Assembly (NCBI GenBank): GCA_023014365.1 | Contig: JAEBUN010000001.1 | Coordinates: 2,728,001 to 2,792,000, forward strand | From: Lepiota brunneoincarnata | Lineage: Eukaryota; Basidiomycota; Agaricomycetes; Agaricales; Agaricaceae | Direction of reading: 5' to 3' | Length of the DNA: 64,000 nt | Part shown: piece after piece, positions 35,441 to 47,619 of the stretch | Position numbering within the stretch: the first letter of the stretch is position 1 | Layout of the letters: the number at the start of each line of letters is the position of its first letter | Made by a program: the position numbers and the translations under genes | The notes under the pieces: model-generated | Databases searched by the model: none | The model's input: only the letters and a program-made list of their open reading frames with translations | What the model was told of the DNA's origin: nothing

Positions 35441-36597
35441 ATGTTATTTCTCTTGGAAAACTTGAAGCTACTATCGTTTGTCATTCTTTCCTTAGTAGCT
35501 ACAGGAGCTTCTATTCTACTATATGATGGACGCGTCCCACTGCACTTCACTTCCGCTGATCTAGATGCCTCTAGAGACCCTTTTCTGACGTACGTGGTCT
35601 CTCCAAGAGATTATCATAAGTGCTACTACTAAGGTGCCCCCTCCAGTGTCGTTAAAGGAACGAAAAACGCATCTCAAGTAGCTTTCCACCCATGAACTTC
35701 CACTAGGTCTCGGTGCTGACTGCCCCGTATCACAGTACTCCACTCTGCACACTGCCAATACAATCCCACCGACGCCGCTCTGGTCCCACCTTGGGTCCTC
35801 ACCTCCTTTCAGTAGACCTTCCGAACAAGTAATCTCCGTTTCGATAGACAACACCTCTATCTTCTCCCCAGGAGGAAGGTAATCCCCAAACCGGCTTTCG
35901 GCGTACCGACATCATCGCACAACACGACCACTCACCCGCCAATCTTGTTCCCATCATCGAGAATGGCACAACTGTCTTCCACTTCTCCATCAAGCCCGAC
36001 GAAAGTCGCCCTCTAAATTACAAACACGAGTACCAGATCGTGTTTATTGAACCTAGCGACGGATCGCATGTGTTCGGAATCCAGCTAGGCACCCCATTTA
36101 GCCTTGATCCCAATATGCCGATTCCGTCAAAGGATGCCCGGTACTTAAAAGTCCTCGATCATGGGCTCAACAATCTCTTTGAAACCCCCTTCATCCCAGC
36201 CGTATGGCACAACTTTGCTGTTCAGGTTGATTGGGGGAACAGGACTCTTGGTGCGTTTTACTCCGCTGGAGCACAGCCGCTAGCACCTGTGACACACCTT
36301 GTACCGAATCCGAGCGTACAGGAAGGTGATGCTTGGTACAGGTGACTTCCACTTTGGTGTGTTGAAAGTATGGCATGCTTAATACCCACGTCTATCTTGT
36401 CAAAACTGCTGACATGGGCTTAACAGCTCCCTCTAGTCGACCCAGATGATCCTTCCGAGCACCGAGGAGATGTGGTCCACTATGGCATCCAGGAGGGTAC
36501 GACTGAAGGGCTCCATTATTCTGGGGTATTTGTGGAATCAATTGAAAAAGGAGTTAGCCTAGGGCACGGGCTGATTGGAAGACCTCTCAGTGAATAA
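35441..36597 (+). CDS. secreted glycoside hydrolase family 131 beta-glucanase, frame broken
   Basis: The first exon encodes a signal/anchor-like segment (LKLLSFVILSLVATGASI) followed by LLYDGRVP, the start of the GH131 fold. Further blocks: SVVKGTKNASQYSTL, ISVSIDNTSIFSPGG, PQTGFRRTDIIA, TTVFHFSIK, LNYKHEYQIVF, FGIQLGTPF, WHNFAVQVDW, GDFHFGVLK and GIQEGTTEGLHYSGVFVES. GH131 enzymes cleave beta-1,3/1,6- and beta-1,4-glucans and are secreted by plant-associated and wood-decaying fungi. Extra bases must be skipped near 35881 and 36335, and the junction after the first exon (35590-35640) also needs a frame change. The stop is TAA at 36595-36597, only 43 bp from the stop of the next gene on the other strand. 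Confidence 0.75.
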
Positions 36598-36640
36598 ATA
36601 TATCGGTTTTTCTGGAAATATATGCTATATGATAGTGACA

Positions 36641-38990
36641 TTACGCTCCTCGTGTTTTTATGCGGGATTCGCCTGGAGTATGATAGCCCCTTTCTGCACT
36701 GGTCCTGATGGCACCTCTCAACATATCACAAAGCTTAGCCTCCGTAAAGCTCTTGGCTCTTTCCCATTTGACCTTCTCGAAGAAATCAGGCCAAGAATTA
36801 ACCTGATATATCACTTTTATCTCCTCCACCAACCCCTCCGCGATTCCTGTATCGGCGAACCCATAATTGTCATCCAGCCTTGAAATACCCGCATCACCGT
36901 AAACTCGGGTGAAGACATCCAAAAACGTGATCTGGAACATCATCAACCGTAGACTGGTCTTGGACTTTTCGAACGTAGTCTTGAGCCGGTTGCTACTGAA
37001 CCCCTCTTCCATCTTCTCCAGCTCAGGTGATTTCTGGAGGACCCAGCGGACATTGCGGATGATAACCTCCTCAAGGACCGGACCATTGATCGACGACCAG
37101 TTCACCTGTTCACGGTCCTCGAGCGGGAGTACGCCGACCAATATGATTAGGACAAAGAGCTCGCCTAGGTCGGGCACATTCCTTTTCAACCTCGAAGCCG
37201 GGTCGTTTCTGAAAAGTTCCAGGCGGTCCGTCGCGTCTCTGAGTATAGCAGGACTGGTGCGGCACAGGCAGATAATGAGGTGGAAGAGGTGACAGTACGA
37301 GACGACAGCCTTCTCTGAGGCATAGAGAAGCGTAGCCTTGGTTCGTAATATGACTCTGCGGGGGGCCTGGAGAACGTCGTCACAGGATTTCATGAGTGAG
37401 ACGACGATATTGTTCATCATCTTGTATAGCACACGGATGGCCTCATGGGGCGGTTGCACAGGTTCCGAGTCTCTAGGCTTCCTGTCCCGCCAGTCGGTCC
37501 TAGCCCTTTCTGCTTCGCGGATAGCGCGACTGATCTGATTGAGGGAGGACCAGATGTGTTTGGATGCCCGTGCGTAGTGATCACGGTTGAACGCGAGAGG
37601 GAGGAAAAACTGGAAATCACGCTTCTGGATGCTTTTATATACCCCATGATCGTTGAAGGCCTCGTAACTTAGCCAATCAAAATCAGAACCCAGGGCACGC
37701 GACTGGCGATCCATGGCCACTCCAATCCCCAATATAGAGTTCTCAAGAGGGGCGCGCAGATAAAAGCAGGCTAGCTCGCGATGGAGTAGGGCATGCGTCG
37801 ACTCCACAATGTCACGCATCCTAGGGTACGCTTGTCCAAAGCTCACGAGGGACTCTGTGGTGAGACGTTCCGCGATTTCGCTGAGAACATCCGCATTCAA
37901 GATATCCAAATAGCAATTTAAGCCAGCTAATTGTGGAGGTGGGATAGCTGTTATGTGGCGGCCAGAAGACAGAGGGGAGAGGTTATGATGGGGGAGCTCC
38001 TCAGAGCCATAGGGACAGGACGTACACCGAAATGTTGAGATCAGATTGTAGGTTTGCTCCCGCGCAGGATTGGGCCTCTCGAAACGATGGATCTTATCAT
38101 CATCCTTTCCTTTGACCTGATGAACAATCTGGTCGATATTGGAGGTATATGAGTGAAGTGCAATGACCGGCCCCTCATCAGGCTTCCCACTGCTGTTCAA
38201 GTTGGCTCTGGTAAGATGGGATCAATCGGACAACAAGGGTGGTAATCACGGCAACATTTTGTCGTGGTGAGGAGTCCTGTGTCGAGGTTGTGTTCGCGAG
38301 CGTAAGAAATTTCACGGGCTTCGCCAATGTCGATAACCCCGCCTTGCTCCTGTTCCACCTGATCACGCTTTTAGATAACATATTCCGTTAGGTAGAAGAG
38401 GAAATACATGCCTTGTTGCTTGAAAAGAAGGTCAAGAACTGAAGGAAAATGCCACGCAAGGTGAGCGCCGGGGTGTATCTGATAGGTTGAGAGGTGAGTG
38501 ATCTGGGGGGTGCCAAAAGATCGGGGCGCCTACCCTCCACTATAACCTGGCTCAAGTTCCTCCTGCGGCTTCAATAGGTCACAGCATATATCTAGGGCCA
38601 TATAAATTTGGGTGCCGAATGCCCATAACTGTGCAGGATACCAGTCGGAGGATAGGTAGGCTGGAGGTAAACAAGATATATCAGAATCCTGGGTGGATGA
38701 GAATAGGAACCATCCATACCCAGTTTTCCGGTAGGAGCACGTCAAAATGCAAGGCCAGGTCCTTCCAGGGACCACCCGGCGGTGTAAGTACAAGACAAAA
38801 CCTTCGGATATTGGCATCGTTAATGAAGACGGAAACGCCAGGGTATGGATTTTCAAGTAACTCGGTCAGGTCGCGGTGCAGCCTAGACAGACGAGAAGTA
38901 TTAGTTCGAATCCATTGGAGGGTAGAAGGGTGTCCTATTTGATAAGCAGTTTAAGTAGGTCAGACGTTGTCTATTCTTGCCGCAGGAAAC
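36641..38990 (-). CDS. E2 ubiquitin-conjugating (UBC) domain fused to an F-box protein, frame broken
   Basis: Reading the reverse strand from about 38990: LHRDLTELLENPYPGVSVFI, PPGGPWKDLALHFDVLLPEN, then (after splicing and skipping extra bases near 38653 and 38604) HPNLYG and ICCDLLKPQEELEPGYSGG, and YTPALTLRGIFLQFLTFF. This is the UBC fold with its HPN motif and a cysteine where the E2 active site lies. A long uninterrupted frame (38200-36641) follows, with an FRCTSC pair and an F-box-like segment LNADVLSEIAERLTTESLVS ... HREL near its residues 105-145, then about 370 helical residues with no named domain. The two halves join by splicing through a short exon (VEQEQGGVIDIGEAREIS). The start codon is unclear. 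Joining E2 and F-box in one chain suggests a shortcut ubiquitin ligase, which is inference. Confidence 0.62.
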
Positions 38991-39396
38991 AGGGTATCAG
39001 GTCTGTTACCATAGTGTTACCATGACGGGGCGATGTTTGAAGGCAAATACGTGACAGGACCCACAAGCTCCTTGGGTACCCCCCATTCAACAACTTCACC
39101 TTTTCATTATGGTGGACGCACCTTACCATTACGTTTTGAGGATTATGTTATCTTCCTTTGCTGATAGTAATCGTAGCTTTGCCGTTTCTTACAGGCGGAA
39201 CATTGACTCGGTGACTGGCTATGAAGAGTCATTGTGAGTCGCTTATGGGCTGCTCCTCGGGTAAAGGATTTGACCTTCCGCATCAAACGCTGGTTCTGGT
39301 TTTCCGCATAACGAGATGTGTGCGCACCGTATAGTTGCTCCTATCTTAGCCATGGTCACGTCACTATAAAGCGATGTTATCACTCCCGGCAGTGCG
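38991..39396. other. intergenic region, nothing recognised
   Basis: Lies between the E2/F-box gene start and the GSH2 stop on the same strand, so it likely holds the E2/F-box promoter and the GSH2 3' region. Confidence 0.4.
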
Positions 39397-41228
39397 TTAA
39401 TCTACCAATAGCACAGAGTCCAGGACTGAGAATCCCGTGGCAACACCCCCCTCGTTGCTATCCGTTCCTTTCGTCCTCACTAGCCATCCAACCGTGTCAT
39501 CTTCAACGCTTGCGTCGGGTCCATCAGCTCGAAATAAAGACCATCCGAAGATCCCAACTTCACTGATGACATCCGCTTTCACAGGTATCTGGCTCTCGGA
39601 AGGCGCATTAGTGTCTCCAGCCCGAATCAGATAGTTCCCTACACCCGTAGGCGTGACGATCAGCTGCATAGCAATCCAGGCTTGCCGTTCCTGCGGAGGC
39701 AGAGTATCCAAGAATGCGGGTATATCTTCTTTGTACACATTATTCCCTCCGCCTTCGCGTTGAGGTTTGAGGACCAGGGACTTTGCCTCCTCTCGTGCTT
39801 TTCGCACACCGAAGTTCTCGACCCCAGATTGGGTGGCTTGCGTATCAGCCACCAGTAAATCATCCCCTACATCGAGGCCCCACATGTCCATGAAACTCTC
39901 CTTCAGCTCGCGGAATCTCCCGTGAGCTGAATACCTCCTTGTATTTCTTATCATCAGCGAGGAATCTTTCCAAAATGCCTTCATGAGTGAGGACCTCTTG
40001 CACCTTCTTTCCACCCGCTAGTTGCAACGCGAGCGAGGGACACTTTATAGCCGCAGCTCGCTCAAGAAGGAAACGAGTGGTGTAATGTGTGCTGGTTGGG
40101 AAATCCGCCGGGGTGTAAACGGAGCGGAAATAAACGACCGATATTTCCACAGAGCCTGATAAGAATAGGCCAGGCGGCTATATCAACGTGGAGTTTCCTA
40201 GTTGTCGAATCAAGCTTGGCTGATGTTCCAAGCTCTGTCCAATGTCTGCCTGACCATGCGTATTGAATGTCTTCCAAAGATTAGTCAAACAGCGCCCGTA
40301 GGAATACAGAGACACCACCTTTACCTTTCCAGCAACTCGTACTCGAGCCACCTCTGATCAAAAATGTTCCGCTCGTTGTCTTGGGTTACAATCAGAATCC
40401 TGCGCGCTGGAGTCCCTGCTGTTCTATGAATGAATCACGAGAAAGGTTTCAGATACTCACTCTTCCGACCCCATATGCACGATGAGCAGCAGCAAGTCCT
40501 GCTGCGATGCCATCTATGGTAGCGTTTTCAGGGAAATTCTCTGGCAGTAGGCAGGGCGAGGTGTTGAAATAGCCCGTAGTAGCATGGAGGTACCTGTTCC
40601 AAGAGCTAGAATTAGCTAGTCTGGTTCAAACAAATAGTAACACACCTATGAAGCTCGGCAACACGCTGGGAAAGCGTCCCCAAACGAAGACGAGATGGTA
40701 TTAAACTCCACTTGCTTCAACGACAGGTTCTTGTCCGCCGGGACTGTGTAACATATAATCCGACCTGAATATCCCCAAGTGGAATGGCTGAAACGAATAT
40801 CACTCAAATTGACAAGTCACAAGAAGAAGGTCGGAACGAACCTGTACCAATCCTTCGCTCCTCAGCTGCTTCCAACCTTTCCATAGCTGTCCAATAAAAT
40901 CATCAACCTTCCCTACACCGCTCTCCACTCCCATCACCCTATCCAAAAACTCCTCATCCAGCGCAATGCGGCTGTACAGTATGTTGTAGATCCTCTGTAA
41001 CCGTCTCGCCTGGTCGAATAGCCTTCGGGGAAACGGCGAGGGAAACAGCGCCAGAGGAGCATGAATCGCCGCGCTGGGAACTGTGGGCAGTGGGAGTGCT
41101 GGTGGGAGGTACAGCAGCCCGTGGGATAGGGCATAGGTCGTAGCGTAGACTGTGAGTGTTTCGAGCTGGGTTTTCGAAAGTGCCGGGGGCCAGTCGGCGT
41201 AGTTGAATCCAGTCATCACTGTGAACAA
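39397..41228 (-). CDS. GSH2: glutathione synthetase, frame broken
   Basis: Joins gamma-glutamylcysteine and glycine with ATP in the cytosol, the second step of glutathione synthesis. The N terminus (FNYADWPPALSKTQLETL) and LGIFRSDYMLH are typical of eukaryotic enzymes. The ATP-grasp part has LVLKPQREGGGNNVYKEDI, and the end carries ISEVGIFGWSLF, GWLVRTKGTDSNEGGVATGF and SVLDSVLLVD, covering the flexible glycine-rich loop and the conserved C terminus. Several exons joined by short introns. At least two extra bases break the frame in the middle region (near 40685 and 40735), and the exon joins between 40100 and 40600 were not all resolved. The start may be the ATG at 41228 or the one at 41216. 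Identity is secure. Confidence 0.85.
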
Positions 41229-41442
41229 GTTCTTCCAGAGTCGTGAGGGTTTGGTTACGAGGCCAGGGAAGGTCTCACTCTTTGAAGATGGTCGAGTGTT
41301 CTCAGAGAGGAATGGAGCTTACACACCCTGCAGATGGCGACATGCTTGCTGAATGATAAGAGTGACCATTCGCTTACCGCTTTCGTCACTTATCCCTTGC
41401 GTCATATGCTATATGCGTGGTATGCTACAATCTACTTACACT

Positions 41443-44400
41443 CTATGCCAACGAAACTAGCAAGCCCTCCAAACGGGAAGAAATCGTATCATCTCCCAGG
41501 CCTCTCACCCACTTCAATCTACCTTCTACCACATCACCAGCATGCTCAAAGCACTCTGGAGGCACCCAAGTAGGCCCAGGTGATATCTGACGATATGTCA
41601 CAACCTCTCGTACGACCTCAATGCTGCCCTGCACAGCAATTGTCCCGATCAGCTTCTGAGCCAGGCTCCCATTCGATGTCCCTTCGTCTTGCAGATCCGG
41701 CCAAATACTGGCAGCAATATGGTGCACCGCGACCAAACGAACAAAGCCCTGCAGGTTGTCCTTGAGTAGCGCTCGTAGATATGCGCCGATCAGTTGTGGT
41801 TCGGTCTCCACAGGGTAGAGATACTCCTTAAGATCCGCAGATAAGACTTGCCCACAAGGTATCCGAATCGTTTTGAGGATGTGATTGAAGTCGTCCCACA
41901 AGTGTTTACGATAGTCAGCAGCGTATCGCGTAGCGGTGGGCGGAAGGAGAATTTTGGAAAATGTTGGGTTCGAGAACGAAATCGCGTCATAAAGTGCCAC
42001 GAAGTCTGTATAGAACTGGAAGAAAGGTAATGAAGTTCCAAGGAATCTCGCAGCAACCTGCTCCAGGTTAAGGTCCAGCGATGTAGTCTGAGGAGGTCTG
42101 GCCAACGCTCTGAGAGAAACCTCGTAGGAATACGGCTCCAGAATCTGATTCATCAACCTCTCTACTACAGCATCCCGGAAAACCTCCATGGAAGAGTCAT
42201 TTTGAGGCTGCCCGTGCTCCAGCATGAACTACCTTCATGCACCCAAAAACAACCTCTTCTCTAGAGAGTGCAAACTGATCCAACTGAGAAACGTGTTAGG
42301 ATATCTCGGCTAATGCACGAGAAAAACAACGTTGCTCTTGTCACTTCGGCCTCTGAGGAATCCCAGCCCGGAGGCAAATGTTTCAAAACCTCCGAATCTG
42401 CGGACCGCAACAGATGGTTCATCGGCGTGAAGACCCAGTCCCGGTATAATGGTAGACCAAAGTCGCGGCGACGCGAAATCATGGGCAGCCTGAGAGTCGA
42501 TGAGGTTGCAATGGACTTTGGGGTAATCTGAAGTGGAGCAACGCGACTGCCTTTGTCGGGGAGGATTGTGTGCAACAAGAACGGCCAAAGTATGGACAAT
42601 CCGCCTTTCTCCCAGACGATTGTCGGGGACACAACATTTTGCTGGTCAAACCAGTCCGAAGTCAACAAACCCATCATTTGGTTCACAACGACAGATGCGG
42701 CACTTTCGTCACCCGGTAACGACCTCATTAGAATAGAGAACGCTTGAGCAACCCACAAGTCCTCCGATATACCAGGAAGCCGCCTCGACAAAGCTAAGTA
42801 AACCCCAAGCAGCCCAGAAAGTTGGCGAGAATGGACATAGTTGCAAGGGTCAGTCTCGCCCCGTTTGATAGACTCCCACAGCGAATGTGTGACCAGCCTC
42901 GCACAGACCTCCGATATACGGGGGAAAGGCAGTTCAAAAGGTGGAGAGGTCGGGGGACCTTCCAAGTACGGTGGCAAACAAGCCAACCACAGCCGGATCG
43001 CAGAGCTCAGTACGTCCGCATGGTATGCGGCACTCGATAAATTTGCAGAAACCCTAGCAGCACCAAGATCCCGCTGCAAGGCATCTGCTACCGCATTGAC
43101 AACCTTCCCTCTCGTCCCATCATGAAACTCACCCCTTACAAAACCCACAAATTCTGCCCTTTCTGCTTCACCTCCCTTGATGCCATTAATATTACTCCCT
43201 TCGAGCAGCTGCGCCTGCACCTTCCACACAGCGCCCCAAAGTCGCCAACCATCCTCGCCATCCCCAAGGCTTTCAGCAAACTGAGCAACCTCATCCTTCC
43301 AGCCCCAGCCGACAACCTGACTCCATAGTATATCATGTTCGGGCGTTGTCTTATGCGGGTCCACAGCAGATACAATCCACGCGCTAAGCAGTTCCAGCCA
43401 CACGACCTTGAGCCTTGGCGACCTGCAGACTGGGGAAAGAATGTATTGGCTCAATTGTGAGAATTGCTCCATCGCCGTCGTAGCGATGTTTGAATAGAGG
43501 CCATATTTTGCGAGAACAGTGTACAGCTGCAAGGTGGTTGTGAGAAGGCTTGTCGCAAGCCCGATAGGAAAGGGGGAAGATGATGGGAGAGGAGTGATGA
43601 ACCGAAGGAGTGCGTCTGTGGGTTCCACGAGGGCCTCGGCATTTGCCCTCGACGCTGACGCGAGGGAAATCAGAAGCTGCAGGGCAGCTGGTTCCGGTAG
43701 AGAGCCGCCTTCCTTGGGTGGAATAGGAGTAAGCAGGAAAGTCTGGAAGATATTCACCAAAAGCTTCGGTGTATGCACGATGCTCTCCGCGATCCGGTTG
43801 CTCTGCCGAGCAAGTCTGTGCAAAGTGGCAAGCAGCTGCATCAAGGATTCTGGTGCGTTGTCTCCCTGTAACAATAGCGCAGTAATTTGCGAGAGGAAAG
43901 AATCCAATGGAAGAGACGCAATGGCAGCATCAGAAACTTGCTGTAATTCAACACCCTCCAAATCTGTGATGCCCGCGTCCCACCCCACAACAGATGCCCA
44001 GACCACCTCGATAGCACGGGCACCAACACTACCACGCTCACCCATGGCTTCCACACCTGCCGCCATCACACGCTTCCGTATCTCCTCTCTCTGTGCTACC
44101 ATCTCTCCTAAATCCGGGAATTCCCCCCTTTTCGCCTTCCCCAGATTCAAGATGATGCGGGCCAAGACACCCAGCATGGTAGCTCTTTGTGCTGGGACGG
44201 TAGACCTCGAAAGAAGAAAGATGTCGTCCAACGTATACCCAGCCGTTGAACCCTCGGCATGGTGGTGAAGGCCAAGGTGAGTGGGAAGTTTAGTTGCGAC
44301 TGCGAGAGGGATAACATTTCCATGAAGGTCGAACCGAAGGGAACTGGAAGGTTGATCAGAACGCTGAGAATCCCTTCGCATCCAAGCAAGATTTGGATCG

Positions 44401-45453
44401 TTCGGCGACGCGGTTGGGAAGTATCGTTGACGGATATATTCCGCGGTGCCTTCTTCTGGCTCTTCACGCCCTTTTGCCTCTGTCGGGGTTTCCGGTTGCC
44501 GTCGTGGTGCAGATGATAGTGGTAGCTGTTGGGCAGGTAACTCGGAAGTCGGCACCATCTTGCCATGCCATTCGCCGAGAGAAACGGCCGTTCCATCATC
44601 GAGAGCAGGAGGTAGCGCCAGTGGTCTTTTTCGAGGAGATGGAGGAGCGGACTCGTACACATAAACGTCATTTGGGCCGAGTTCAGCGAAACGCAGTTTA
44701 CGATCTGCCCGACTGACAGGGCGTGAATCTGGGCGCGAAAGTGCGGGAGGTGGTGAGAGACCTGGGAACTGCTCGGTCAGTTTCCCGAAGAGATCCGGAC
44801 AGGGGGGAGGATTGAGAAGGCGCGCACCTCGCTCATTGGACCTTGATAGAGCAGGCTCGTCCTCAGAAATCGGCACTGTTTAGCAACGAATAAGGTCATC
44901 ACGACATGCTTATTGACTAGGCCATAATCATACCTTCTTCCAGATGCTTGAATGGAGTTTCGTTATTAGTGTCGGATGGAGGTGGAGGAAGCTTTGACTT
45001 CTGCGTAGGCCACCGTTCCTTCGCAGCATTCCGCTCTCGTGACTGTCGAGCACGGCTCAACACATCGCCTATCCCAGTACCGAATCTTTCCAAAATGTCT
45101 CTTTTCTCTGTCTCTCGTTCTTCATCTGTCATACTCGCCACGCGAGAGTCATTTTCTCTGTCCATTTGTACTCTCCAGTCCTCGGCATCAGATTTTGCAT
45201 TCTTTGAGGTAGACGAGTTACTGGGCGCTACTGTAGGTGGCTCTGTTGGCCTTGCCCCGGCCATCGTGGATGCCGATTTCCGCGCTGCCTCTCTGCTTTG
45301 CGCAAAGGCACTTTTTGACCGATGCTGGACTGAAGGAAATCCGCGCGAACCTATGCTTATTGGCTTAGGGGGAAGAGCATGTCCGTTTAACTTTCGTTCG
45401 AGTACGGATCCTATGAGAAACTGTCCATTCGTCGACATGTCGGAGGAGGACAA
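41443..45453 (-). CDS. RPAP1: RNA polymerase II-associated protein 1 (RPAP1)
   Basis: A large protein of roughly 1,300 residues. The first exon (45453 to about 44935) has the RPAP1 N-terminal motif QMDRENDSRVASMTDEERE ... ILERFG. After an intron (about 44934-44880) comes LRFDLHGNVIPLAVATKLP, the hallmark RPAP1 C-terminal-domain start, followed by TLDDIFLLSRSTVPAQRATM and long helical repeats. Near 42290 and 42222 single extra bases interrupt the frame (between ILTRF and QLDQFALSREEVVF, and between GCMKVV and MLEHGQPQ), after which the frame runs to the stop at 41443. RPAP1 family proteins help assemble RNA polymerase II and link it to chaperones and nuclear import; this is family knowledge. 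The upstream arrestin-like gene lies 113 bp away on the same strand. Confidence 0.85.
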
Positions 45454-45565
45454 GATAGAAGAGAGTGGAATGGCATATCTGTGACTGCTGTAACCCTGAC
45501 GCAGAAAGTAGCTGCAGCGGATTACGTCATCATGATGATCAATAATTCCCCTTCATTTGGTGAAC

Positions 45566-47106
45566 TTATCGCCCGCCATGATGTAAGAATCGCTGGTTTC
45601 CGTTTTCCAAATATCCTAAGGATTTGTTATAATCTACCGCCGGCCTCTGATATCCAGGAGGGGCATTCGAACGTATGGCAATGCCGGCCAACTGCCTGGA
45701 GGTAATCTTGACAGACTTCGACCCCAGTGGCTTAACTTTGTCGTGACTGTGGCCTTTCGCTAGCCAACCCGTAGTTTCAAAACCCACGAAATCGACCGTG
45801 TACTGTGGACAATGGTCACAGAATCTGACTTCGGGAGGGATCCACTCACCTCGATTGAGAGTCTTGGAAAAACGAATGAAGGCTTCAACTTCATCCCCAA
45901 ATCAATCTCGCCGTGCAGACTTCTGCGGTTCTCCCCATCGCTTGGTTCATTTACTCTCCAGAAGTAAGCTCTACCCATCCCAACAGTGAAGAAATTATCC
46001 GTCCTTCTGTCTGGATTCTGGGCGGTCGCCTCAGACCCAGTCGTCATAGCCCGGACAAGCTCTACCTGAATTGCCGCCGTATTGCTGAGCACGTCAAGAG
46101 CTTGAGCATCTTCTGACTCCAACACTAAATGCAATGGGATAGGTGACCCCAAGGCATATTGTAACGGGGTTGCCATTGCCAGCTGTTCGGATAGAAGGTG
46201 AGTGATACAAGGGCTCGAAATTTGCTTTTTGAACTCACTTGACACTGGACTTCTACCTCCTTGCTGCCGAAGAGGACGCCTTCGACCACGGACTTTGGTA
46301 ACACGTTCCACCCTTCAGGATCCACTTTTGGACTTGGCAAAGGGCTTCCTTCAGCATAAGCCAGCTTCCTCAAAGGCGTCGGTGATCCTTCTGGTATGGT
46401 GAGGGGCTGATAGAAGAAAGTCGTGGTCAACCTTTAGATGCGACGATCAACCGCCTGATGCAACCTGGAAAGGGTTCCCAACTCACTGCTGGTTAACTCT
46501 AAGCATTCCCCTCTTAACCGTAACCACTAGCCTATAGTCCAAATACGCGGGACTCGCCCTCTCCGAAAAGCTGGGCGGCAACTGGAAGAACCCCTTCTTC
46601 CCACGAGGACCGGCCACCTCAACTTCCTTTGGAAGCACAAACTCAAAAGGCCAACTATGCTTCCCTTTCAACTTCATTCCACCTGCGGCATCGCTAGTCC
46701 ATAGCATCTCTTTCAACAACAGAAACATCTCCTCTTCTTGTCCGACGGCCGTAGTTCCGGCTTGAATCTTGACCTACGTCAACAACTCCATATATAAAAT
46801 CAAAATATTCCATCAGACCTCAACAAATACGGCTTTGACAGAATCCGTCTTGGCAGCATCCAACTCTACAATCCCCGAAATTATATCACGCTCCATGAAG
46901 AATGGCAAATTCGTGGGACCAGTCGAACGACTCTTCACCCGCATCAACAACCAGCTGTACCCCTTCTCATCCTGCAAACCCGTCTTGAATTCTGTTTTGT
47001 AGGGTGAAGTGACTGCATGAGGGCCGCTGGTGTTGGCCACGGTCGTCGTGGCAGCATTGGTGGTTTCCCTATACTCGGGGAGCTCTGGATCTGTTGTAGT
47101 GGCCAT
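45566..47106 (-). CDS. arrestin-like protein, intact copy
   Basis: Six exons, all GT-AG and in phase, with no frame break. Starts MATTTDPELPEYRETTNAAT and continues YSWLLMRVKSRS, ISGIVELDAAKTDSVKAVFV (arrestin N-domain strands), HSWPFEFVLPKEVEV, FQLPPSFSERASPAYLDYRL, VEGVLFGSKEVEVQCQ (arrestin C-domain start), PIPLHLVLESED and FPRLSIEYTVDFVGF, ending YLENGNQRFLHHGGR. Beta-sandwich arrestin-like proteins act as adaptors, often bringing ubiquitin ligases to membrane transporters; no PPxY motif is obvious here apart from the PPGYQ near the end, so a Rsp5-type link is only a possibility. It has a tandem paralogue immediately upstream (47620-60480), broken by transposons. Confidence 0.75.
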
Positions 47107-47619
47107 CGAAGAGCAGGGGTGGATTTGTCATCTCCCCAAGCTGCTTTCTGTGTGATAGAGTACTGATTCCCTATCTCACACCAGAGCATCGTGTGTATAG
47201 CAACGACGGTACTGTGACAAAAGCTCGTGATGCACGTCCACGGTCGTAAATATGGTCCGAGTCCTCGTGATCATCCGACCTCCCAGGCTTTGGAGCCCCG
47301 GCTTACCCTTCCCTCTTTTCTGCACGCCCTGATAGGAGCGCCGAGCATCGGTTAAAACCACAAACTGTCCAAGATGAATCCCAGATGCAAATAAATGAGC
47401 CAGGCGGGCACCTCACGTAAGAGATAAGGGGAATTCGGACCTCTACCTCCAAATAGAGAACTGCAAATTTGAGAAACCCTAGCATATAAAATGGCATAGG
47501 AGTTAACATCCCCCATTCCGTTTAGTGGATTCGGTCAAAAAAAGTCGCAATCAGAGAAATCAGGAAGTCCGTCGTCCAGTGAAGATATCTGACTTTCATT
47601 CTACATTACCGGCTTCCTG
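47107..47619. other. 513-bp gap between the arrestin paralogues
   Basis: Presumably promoter of the intact copy and 3' region of the broken copy. Nothing else recognised. Confidence 0.4.

Noticed and set aside
38895..38925. tRNA-like T-loop (AGTTCGAATCC)
   Set aside because: No matching acceptor or anticodon stems around it, and it lies inside the E2/F-box coding exon on the other strand.
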